In this document: positions 5,682 to 11,680 of the stretch, one piece after another
How the letters are laid out: every line of letters begins with the position of its first letter
Numbering within the stretch: the stretch's first letter is position 1
Source: Albimonas sp051747505
Lineage (GTDB): Bacteria > Pseudomonadota > Alphaproteobacteria > Rhodobacterales > Rhodobacteraceae
Direction: 5' to 3'
NCBI GenBank assembly: GCA_051747505.1
Contig: JBNJGE010000103.1
Span: 1-11,680 of the forward strand
DNA length: 11,680 nucleotides
The notes under the pieces: model-generated
What the model was told of the DNA's origin: nothing
Seen by the model: only the letters and a program-made list of their open reading frames with translations
The model's database searches: none
Translations under genes and position numbers: made by a program

Positions 5682-7108
5682 GGGTTCTCTCGGTCGTCTC
5701 GGAATGCGCGCCGCTGGTCAAGACCGGCGGGCTGGCGGATGTCGCGGGGGCGCTGCCCGGCGCGCTGGCGGCCGAAGGGGCGCGGATGCGGGTGCTGATG
5801 CCGGCCTATCGGGGGCTGGCGGGGCGGCTGACGCGCAAGCGGGCGACGGAGGTGGAGACGCCCTTCGGGGCGGCGCGGCTGCTGGAGGGGGTGGCCGAGG
5901 GGCTGGACCTGATCCTGATCGAGTCGGAGCTCTTTGACCAGGAGGGGGGCCCGTATCTGGACGCGGAGCGGCGGGACTGGGCGGACAACCATCTGCGCTT
6001 CGGGCTGCTGGGCTGGATGGGGGCGCATGTCGCGGCGCGCGGGCTGGGGCGGTGGCGGCCCGACGTGGCGCACGCCCATGACTGGCAGGCGGGGCTGACG
6101 CCGACCTATCTGCGGATGGAGGGGGCGGGGGCGCCGCCTTGCGTGATCACCGTGCACAACATCGCGTTTCAGGGGCTGTTCGCGGCCTCGACGCATGACG
6201 CGCTGGGGCTGCCGGCGGAGTTCTGGTCCTCGGACCATGTGGAGTTCTGGGGGCATGTGGGCTTCCTCAAGGCGGGGCTGCTGCATGCGGACGCCATCAC
6301 CACGGTCTCGCCGACCTATGCCCGCGAGCTGCTGACGCCGCGCTTCGGGGAGGGGCTGGACGGGCTGCTGCGCCATCGCCGCGACGTGCTGGAGGGGATC
6401 CTGAACGGGATCGACACCGCGGTCTGGGATCCGGAGACGGACCGGCGGATTGCGGCGCGGTATTCGGATTCGGAGGGGAAGGCGGGGAACCGGGCGGCGC
6501 TGGCCGAGGCCTTCGGGGTGGCGGCGCCTCAGGGGGCGCCGCTGTTCGGGGTGGTGACGCGGATGACGCGGCAGAAGGGGCTGGATCTGCTGTTCGCGGC
6601 GCTGCCGGGGCTTCTTGAGCGGGGGGCGGGGCTGGTGGTGCTCGGCTCGGGCGAGGAGGGGCTGGAGGCGGCGTTTCTGGAGGCCGCAAGGGACCATCCG
6701 GGGCGGGTGGGGGTGCGGCTGGGCTATGACGAGGATCTGGCGCATCTGGTGCAGGCGGGGGCCGACTCCGTGCTCGTGCCCTCGCGCTTCGAGCCCTGCG
6801 GCCTGACCCAGCTCTGCGCTCTGCGCTACGGGGCGTTGCCGGTGGTGGCGCGGACCGGGGGGCTGGCGGACACTGTGATCGACGCCAATGCGGCGGCGAT
6901 GCGGGCGGGCGTGGCGACGGGGTTCATGCACGAGGCGGGCGACGCCGAGGCGCTGGGCGAGGCGATCGGTCGGGCCTGCGACGTGCATGGGCGGCCCGAG
7001 GCGTGGCGGGGGATGCAGGCGAACGCGATGAGCCATCCGGTCGGCTGGCAGGAGAGCGCGCGGCGTTACATGGCGCTCTACCGGCGGCTGGCGCCGGGGG
7101 CGCGGTGA
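5678..7108 (+). CDS. glgA: Glycogen synthase (ADP-glucose dependent)
   Basis: GlgA (GT5 family) transfers glucose from ADP-glucose to the non-reducing end of an alpha-1,4-glucan. From the GTG at 5678 the product is 476 residues, the usual size. It opens with RVLSVVSECAPLVKTGGLADV, containing the ADP-glucose-binding KTGGL at 15-19. Other landmarks are HAHDWQAGL (132-140), TVHNIAFQG (158-166), the phosphate-binding Arg295 and Lys300 in VVTRMTRQKG, and RFEPCGLTQ (370-378) with the catalytic-site Glu372. The GTG is preferred over upstream in-frame codons because it places KTGGL at the normal distance and overlaps the glgC stop by four bases (GTGA). GGAGG lies about ten bases upstream. The gene ends with the same kind of overlap with the next ORF. 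Confidence 0.97.
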   Translation: MRVLSVVSECAPLVKTGGLADVAGALPGALAAEGARMRVLMPAYRGLAGRLTRKRATEVETPFGAARLLEGVAEGLDLILIESELFDQEGGPYLDAERRDWADNHLRFGLLGWMGAHVAARGLGRWRPDVAHAHDWQAGLTPTYLRMEGAGAPPCVITVHNIAFQGLFAASTHDALGLPAEFWSSDHVEFWGHVGFLKAGLLHADAITTVSPTYARELLTPRFGEGLDGLLRHRRDVLEGILNGIDTAVWDPETDRRIAARYSDSEGKAGNRAALAEAFGVAAPQGAPLFGVVTRMTRQKGLDLLFAALPGLLERGAGLVVLGSGEEGLEAAFLEAARDHPGRVGVRLGYDEDLAHLVQAGADSVLVPSRFEPCGLTQLCALRYGALPVVARTGGLADTVIDANAAAMRAGVATGFMHEAGDAEALGEAIGRACDVHGRPEAWRGMQANAMSHPVGWQESARRYMALYRRLAPGAR

Positions 7109-10100
7109 GTTTGCGCTGGGGCGAGGGGCGGCCCGACGCGCTGGGGCTGCGGCTGGAGGGGCGCGGCGCCAATGTCGCGGTGCATGCGCCGGAGGCGGAG
7201 CGGGTGGAGCTGTGCCTGTTCTCGCCCTCCGGCCGCGAGACGGCGCGGCTGGCGCTGCCGGAGCGGACGGGGGGCGTCTGGCACGGGTTTCTTCCGGGCG
7301 TGGAGGCGGGGGCGCTGTATGGCTTTCGGGCGCACGGGCCCTGGGCGCCGGGGCGGGGGCGGCGGTTCAACCCGGCCAAGCTGCTGCTGGACCCATACGC
7401 GCTGGCGGTGACGGGGGACCCGGAGTGGTCGGACCTGCTGCGGGCGCATTCGGCGCAGGAGCCGGACTCGCCCGATCCGCGGGACAGCGCCGGGGCGATG
7501 CCGCGCTGCGTGGCGGTCGAGACGTCGGCGGCGCGGGAGTGGGACCGGCCGCGGACGAGCTGGTCGGACACGGTGATCTACGAGGCGCATGTCCGGGCGC
7601 TGACGAAGCTGCATCCGGGGGTTCCGGAGGCGCTGCGCGGGACCTGGGAGGCGCTGGGCTGCGAGGCGGTGATCTCGCATCTGCGCTCGCTGGGGGTCAC
7701 GGCGCTGGAGCTGCTGCCGGGGCAGGCCTTCATGGACGAGCGGCATCTCGTGGCGCGGGGGCTGCGGAACCACTGGGGTTACAATCCCTACGGGTGGTTC
7801 ATTCCGTCTCCGCGCTACGCGGGGCCGCGGGGGCTGGCGGGGCTTCAGGAGGCGGTGGCGCGGCTGCACGCGGCCGGGATCGAGGTGATCCTGGACGTGG
7901 TCTGCAACCACACGGCCGAGAGCGACGCGGACGGGCCCGTGCTGCATCTGCGCGGGCTGGACGACGCGGGCTGCTACCGGCATGCGGCGGGGGCGCCGGG
8001 GGGGTATGTCAACGACACGGGCTGCGGGAACACGCTGAACGCGGCCTCGCCCTTCGTGCGGCGGATCGTGCGGGATTCGCTGCGCTGGTGGGCGGAGGTG
8101 GTCGGGATCGACGGGTTCCGCTTCGATCTCGGCCCGGTGCTGGGGCGCGGGCGGGACGGCGCCTGGCGGGGAGATTCGGGGCTGCTGGCGCAGCTTCGCG
8201 ACGATCCGGTCATCGGGGCGGGGAAGCTGATCGCGGAGCCCTGGGACCTGGGGCCCGGCGGCTATGCGCTGGGGGAGTTTCCGCCGGGATGGGCGGAGTG
8301 GAACGACCGGTTCCGCGACTCGGCGCGGGGGTTCTGGAAGGGGGCGCCGGGGGCGGCGCGGGGGCTGGGCTCGGGCCTTCTGGGCTCGGCGGAGCTGTTT
8401 GACGAGGACGGGCGGCCGGCCTGGAGCTCGGTCAACTACGTGGCCTCGCATGACGGCTTCACGCTGGCCGACCAGACGATGTATGCGCGCAAGCGCAATC
8501 GGCCCAACGGGGAGGGGAACCGGGACGGGCACGCGCACGAGGTCTCCGACCCGATGGGGCCGGAGGGGCCGGGCGACGCGGCGCAGGAGGCCGCGCGGGC
8601 GCGGCGGCGGCGAAACCTGCTGCTGACGGTCTTCGCCGCGCAGGGGACGCCGATGCTGCGGGCGGGCGACGAGCTCGGCCAGAGCCAGAGCGGAAACAAC
8701 AACGCCTACTGCCAGGACAACGCGACGACCTGGATCGACTGGGAGACGGGCGATGCGGGGCTGCTGGCCTTCGTCCGGGCGGCGGCGGCGCTGCGCAGGC
8801 GGCTGCCGGCGCTGCGCCAGCGGCGGTTCCTGCATGCCGCGGAGCGGGGGGACGGGCTGGCGGAGGTGGAGTGGCGGGGGCTGGACGGGGGCGCCCCGGA
8901 CTGGGGGGACGGGGCGGCGGGCCTCGTGCTGCTGGTGCGGGGCGCGGCGGAGCCGGGGGCGCGGGGCGACCCGGCGCCCGTCTGCCTGGCGCTGAACGCG
9001 GGCGCGGAGGCGGCGGCGCTGCGGCTGCCGGAGGCCGGGACCGGCTGGCGCTGGGTCTGCGCGCTGGACACGGGCGAGATCGACGGAGCGCCCGGGCGGG
9101 CGGCGCCGGGCGAGATCCCGGGCGCCTGCGCGCGGGTGTTCGAGGCCGTGCCGGAGCGCCCGGCGCTCGCGCGGCTGGCCGACCGGATGGGGATTCTGGA
9201 CAGCTACCGCGAGGTCGGGGGCGCGCTGCGCGAGACGGGGGACGCCACGCGCCGGGCGCTCCTGCACGCCATGGGCGTGGGGGCGGGGAGCGAGGCGGAG
9301 GCGGCGCGGGAGCTGGCCGCGCGGGAGGCGGAGGAGACGGCGCGGCTGCTGCCGTATGAGGCCGTGATCGAGGCGGAGGTCGCCGACGCCTGGCGGCTGC
9401 CGGCGGCCCTGTCCTGGCGCATCGGGCTGGAGGAGGGGGGCGAGGTCTCGGGCGCGGTGGGGGAGGCGCTGCCCCCGCTGCCGCCTGGGGTGCATGCGCT
9501 GCGGGCGGGAGGCGAGGAGATGCTGCTGGCCGCCGCCCCGCCGCGGGCGCCGGGCGTGGCGGAGGCCGCGGGCAAGGAGAAGGTCTGGGGGGCGACGGCG
9601 GCGCTTTACGGGCTGGTCTCGGCGCGCAGCCTGGGGCGGGGGGATTTCGCGGACCTGGCGGCGGCGGCGGAGTCTCTGGCGGGGCTCGGGGCGGATTTCC
9701 TCGGCATCAACCCGGTGCATGCGCTGGGGGCGGCGCATGAGGGGGCGAGCCCCTATTCGCCGAGCTCGCGCGCGGCGCTGGACACGAGCTTCGTGGCGCC
9801 GGACCGGGTTGCGGAGTTCGCGGACTGTCCCGAGGCGCGGGAGATCCTGGCGCGGCATGCGGAGGAGGTCGCGCAGGCCAATGCAGCGACGCTGACCGAT
9901 CCGGCGCTGCGGGCGCGGGTGGCGGGGCCGGCGCTGCGCGCGCTGTTCGACCGCTTCGAGGAGACGGGCGCGCGGACGGGGCGCGCCGCGGAGTTCGAGG
10001 CCTGGCTGGAGGCGGGCGGCGAGGAGCGCCGGCGCTTTGCGCTGTTCGAGGCGCTGAGCCTGCGCCATGGCGAGGACTGGCGGGACTGGCCCGGCGTTCT

Positions 10101-11193
10101 CCGCGACCCGGAGGGCGAGGCGGCGGCGCGCTTCGCGCGGGAGGAGGCGGGGGAGCTGCGCTATCACGCCTGGCTTCAGTGGCTGGCCGAGGGGCAGCTG
10201 GCCGCGGCCCAGCGCGCGGCGCGGGGCGCGGGGATGGCGTTGGGCCTCTATCTGGACATCGCGGTGGGGGTGCGGCCGGGGGGCGCGGAGACCTGGGCGC
10301 GGCCCGCCGCCTTCGCGCGCGGCGTGGCGCTTGGCGCGCCGCCCGACGCGCTGAACCCGCAGGGGCAGGACTGGGGGCTGGCGCCCTTCGACCCCGAGGG
10401 GCTGCGCCGGCTGCGCTACGCCCCCTTCCGCGAGATGCTGCGCGCGGCGATGGGCCATGCGGGCATGGTGCGCATCGACCATGTCATGGGGCTGGCGCGC
10501 GCCTACTGGACGCCGCGCGACGGGGCGCCGGGGGGCTATGTGCGCTATCCGCTGGAGATGCTGCTGGCGCTGGCGCGCATCGAGGCGGCGCGGGCGGGCT
10601 GCGTGGTGGTGGGCGAGGACCTGGGCACCGTGCCGCGGGGGCTGAGTCCGCGCCTGGCCTCGGCCGGGCTGCATGGCTGCGCGGTGCTGCAGTTCGAGGG
10701 CGGGCCGGAGGGCTTCCGCGCGCCGCGGCGGTTTCCGCGGCGCACGCTGGCCTCCTTCGGCACGCATGACCTGCCCACGCTGGCGGGCTGGTGGGAGGGG
10801 GCCGACATCGCCCTTCGCCGGGAGCTGGGCTGGATCGGCGCGGGCGAGGCCGAGGCGGCGCGGGAGGCCCGCGCCGGCGCGCGCGCGGCGCTGGCGGGGC
10901 TGATGGCGCAGGAGGGGGTCGCGCCGGAGGGGTTGGACCTGCAGGCCCCGCCCGCGCGCCTGACGCCGGAGCTGGCCGACGGCGTGCATGCGCTTCTGGC
11001 CGGCGGGCGCAGCGCGCTGGTGGCGCTGCAGCTCGACGACGCGCTGGGGGAGACGGCGCAGCAGAACGTTCCGGGCACCGTCGACGAGGCGCCGAACTGG
11101 CGGCGCCGCCACAGGGCGGCGGCCGACGCGCTGGGGACGAATCCGGCGCTGCGGCGGGCGGCGGCGGCCATGCGGCGCGGCGGGCGGGGGTAA
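7105..11193 (+). CDS. GlgX debranching enzyme fused to MalQ 4-alpha-glucanotransferase
   Basis: This is one uninterrupted frame of 1362 residues. Residues 1 to about 680 are a GlgX-type isoamylase: a CBM48-like N-terminus (RGANVAVHAPEAERVELCLF), then GH13 regions I DVVCNHT (Asp264), II GFRFDL (nucleophile Asp341), III IAEPWDLG (acid/base Glu378) and IV ASHDGF (Asp450), with the GlgX hallmarks NGEGNRDG and GNNNAYCQDN. From about 685 (RPALARLADRMGILDSY) to the end is a GH77 MalQ: GINPVHAL, SPYSPSSR (882-889), GQDWGLAPFDP, MVRIDH (nucleophile Asp1125), GEDLG (Glu1171) and GTHDLPT (Asp1222). Both active sites look intact and no linker separates them. GlgX should remove limit-dextrin branches; MalQ should disproportionate the released maltooligosaccharides. 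The GTG at 7105 overlaps the glgA stop (GTGA). GlgX and MalQ are usually separate proteins. Confidence 0.93.
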   Translation: MSLRWGEGRPDALGLRLEGRGANVAVHAPEAERVELCLFSPSGRETARLALPERTGGVWHGFLPGVEAGALYGFRAHGPWAPGRGRRFNPAKLLLDPYALAVTGDPEWSDLLRAHSAQEPDSPDPRDSAGAMPRCVAVETSAAREWDRPRTSWSDTVIYEAHVRALTKLHPGVPEALRGTWEALGCEAVISHLRSLGVTALELLPGQAFMDERHLVARGLRNHWGYNPYGWFIPSPRYAGPRGLAGLQEAVARLHAAGIEVILDVVCNHTAESDADGPVLHLRGLDDAGCYRHAAGAPGGYVNDTGCGNTLNAASPFVRRIVRDSLRWWAEVVGIDGFRFDLGPVLGRGRDGAWRGDSGLLAQLRDDPVIGAGKLIAEPWDLGPGGYALGEFPPGWAEWNDRFRDSARGFWKGAPGAARGLGSGLLGSAELFDEDGRPAWSSVNYVASHDGFTLADQTMYARKRNRPNGEGNRDGHAHEVSDPMGPEGPGDAAQEAARARRRRNLLLTVFAAQGTPMLRAGDELGQSQSGNNNAYCQDNATTWIDWETGDAGLLAFVRAAAALRRRLPALRQRRFLHAAERGDGLAEVEWRGLDGGAPDWGDGAAGLVLLVRGAAEPGARGDPAPVCLALNAGAEAAALRLPEAGTGWRWVCALDTGEIDGAPGRAAPGEIPGACARVFEAVPERPALARLADRMGILDSYREVGGALRETGDATRRALLHAMGVGAGSEAEAARELAAREAEETARLLPYEAVIEAEVADAWRLPAALSWRIGLEEGGEVSGAVGEALPPLPPGVHALRAGGEEMLLAAAPPRAPGVAEAAGKEKVWGATAALYGLVSARSLGRGDFADLAAAAESLAGLGADFLGINPVHALGAAHEGASPYSPSSRAALDTSFVAPDRVAEFADCPEAREILARHAEEVAQANAATLTDPALRARVAGPALRALFDRFEETGARTGRAAEFEAWLEAGGEERRRFALFEALSLRHGEDWRDWPGVLRDPEGEAAARFAREEAGELRYHAWLQWLAEGQLAAAQRAARGAGMALGLYLDIAVGVRPGGAETWARPAAFARGVALGAPPDALNPQGQDWGLAPFDPEGLRRLRYAPFREMLRAAMGHAGMVRIDHVMGLARAYWTPRDGAPGGYVRYPLEMLLALARIEAARAGCVVVGEDLGTVPRGLSPRLASAGLHGCAVLQFEGGPEGFRAPRRFPRRTLASFGTHDLPTLAGWWEGADIALRRELGWIGAGEAEAAREARAGARAALAGLMAQEGVAPEGLDLQAPPARLTPELADGVHALLAGGRSALVALQLDDALGETAQQNVPGTVDEAPNWRRRHRAAADALGTNPALRRAAAAMRRGGRG

Positions 11194-11217
11194 GGGGGCG
11201 CGGCGCGGGCGGCCCTC

Positions 11218-11235
11218 GCGGCGCCGAGGCGCCGC
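11218..11235. terminator. GC-rich hairpin after the glycogen operon
   Basis: GCGGCGC-CGAG-GCGCCGC forms a seven-base-pair all-GC stem with a tetraloop, 25 bp after the TAA of the GlgX-MalQ gene. No T-run follows on either strand, so it would be a non-canonical terminator or an mRNA 3'-end stabiliser. Confidence 0.4.
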
Positions 11236-11270
11236 ATCGCCCCGCCCGGCCGGCCCCGCTGGGGGCGGCA

Positions 11271-11292
11271 GGCGCCGGGTTCGGCCGGCGTC
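11271..11292 (-). terminator. Hairpin at the end of purQ
   Basis: On the minus strand CGCCGG-CCGAAC-CCGGCG begins directly after the purQ TGA; the stem can extend by a wobble and a GC pair into the stop codon. It is positioned as a purQ terminator but lacks a U-tract. Together with the hairpin at 11218-11235 it fills most of the 97-bp convergent spacer. Confidence 0.4.
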
Positions 11293-11680
11293 AGGCGGCG
11301 ACGAGGGTCTCGGCGAGGCTCTCGAAGAGGAGGCGGCCGTCGGTTCCGCCGTGAAGCGGGTCGATGGCACGCTCGGGGTGGGGCATCATGCCCAGCACGC
11401 GGCGGTTCTCGGAGAGGACGCCGGCGATGTCGTCAACGGAGCCGTTGGGCGCGCCATCGGCATAGCGGAAGGCGACGCGGTCCTCGGCGCGCAGGGCCTC
11501 CACCGTCGCCTCGTCGGCGACATAGGCGCCGTCGTGATGGGCGACGGGGATCGAGAGGCGGGCGCCGGGGGCGTAGCGGGCGGTGAAGGGGCTGTCGGTC
11601 GTCTCCACCCGCAGGACGACGCGCCTGCACAGGAAGCGGATGCCGGCGTTGCGGAGCAGGGCGCCGGGGAGCAGGCCGGT
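11291..11680 (-). CDS. purQ: Phosphoribosylformylglycinamidine synthase subunit PurQ, C-terminal part
   Basis: The 129 visible residues are the C-terminal part of the class I glutamine amidotransferase PurQ, which supplies ammonia to PurL for FGAM formation in de novo purine synthesis. The frame is open to the right edge, beginning with TGLLPGALLRNAGIRF, the conserved mid-region of PurQ. It continues through SPFTARY, IPVAHHDGAY, APNGSVDDIAGV and MMPHPERA, which supplies the His and Glu of the catalytic triad. The nucleophilic Cys region and the start codon lie beyond the window; about 90 residues are missing compared with the usual size. A GTG at 11606-11608 is internal, not a start. The gene converges on the glycogen operon, and no glycogen-related link is apparent. 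Confidence 0.93.
   Translation of the reverse strand, partial: TGLLPGALLRNAGIRFLCRRVVLRVETTDSPFTARYAPGARLSIPVAHHDGAYVADEATVEALRAEDRVAFRYADGAPNGSVDDIAGVLSENRRVLGMMPHPERAIDPLHGGTDGRLLFESLAETLVAA

Noticed and set aside
9150..9170. A possible hidden start of a separate malQ near the GlgX-MalQ junction
   Set aside because: There is no stop codon between the halves, no Shine-Dalgarno with an ATG at the junction, and the frame continues unbroken, so a separate malQ is not supported.
7078..11370. A 1430-codon open frame on the minus strand opposite the GlgX-MalQ gene
   Set aside because: Its translation is Arg/Pro/Gln-rich low-complexity sequence with no recognisable domain, as expected antisense to a GC-rich gene with strong third-position bias. 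The plus strand has intact catalytic motifs.

Overview
The window is very GC-rich bacterial chromosome, dense with genes and dominated by G/C-ending codons. The GatB N-terminus, the GpsA, GlgC/GlgA and PurQ sequences, and GTG starts with four-base overlaps fit an alphaproteobacterium, most likely of the Rhodobacterales. The order-level placement is an inference from remembered protein families; no search was run. I see no phage genes, transposases, CRISPR array, tRNA or rRNA.

Layout. At the left edge is the 5' end of gatB (minus strand). Divergent from it is a complete, signal-peptide-bearing family-3 solute-binding protein (221-1084, plus). A short intergenic spacer with phased TGCRCAA repeats follows. 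Next, on the minus strand, is an inner-membrane pentapeptide-repeat protein (1174-3078) whose beta-helix is built almost entirely from an exact 10-residue, 30-bp repeat. Immediately upstream of it on the same strand is gpsA (3126-4202), so these two may be co-transcribed. A 198-bp divergent spacer separates gpsA from a plus-strand glycogen operon: glgC (4401-5681), glgA (5678-7108) and a giant ORF (7105-11193) that fuses a GlgX debranching enzyme to a MalQ 4-alpha-glucanotransferase. The three glycogen genes overlap by GTGA junctions. The right edge holds the 3' part of purQ (minus), convergent with the glycogen operon across a spacer with two strong GC hairpins.

How the genes work together. 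GlgC makes ADP-glucose and GlgA polymerises it. The GlgX half should trim branches from glycogen after phosphorylase action, and the MalQ half should recycle the released short maltodextrins. Branching enzyme (GlgB), phosphorylase (GlgP) and phosphoglucomutase are not in the window. GpsA (glycerol-3-phosphate for phospholipids), GatB and PurQ are housekeeping functions. The most distinctive items are the GlgX-MalQ fusion and the repeat architecture of the membrane-anchored pentapeptide protein. I did not find evidence for a wholly new multi-gene system.
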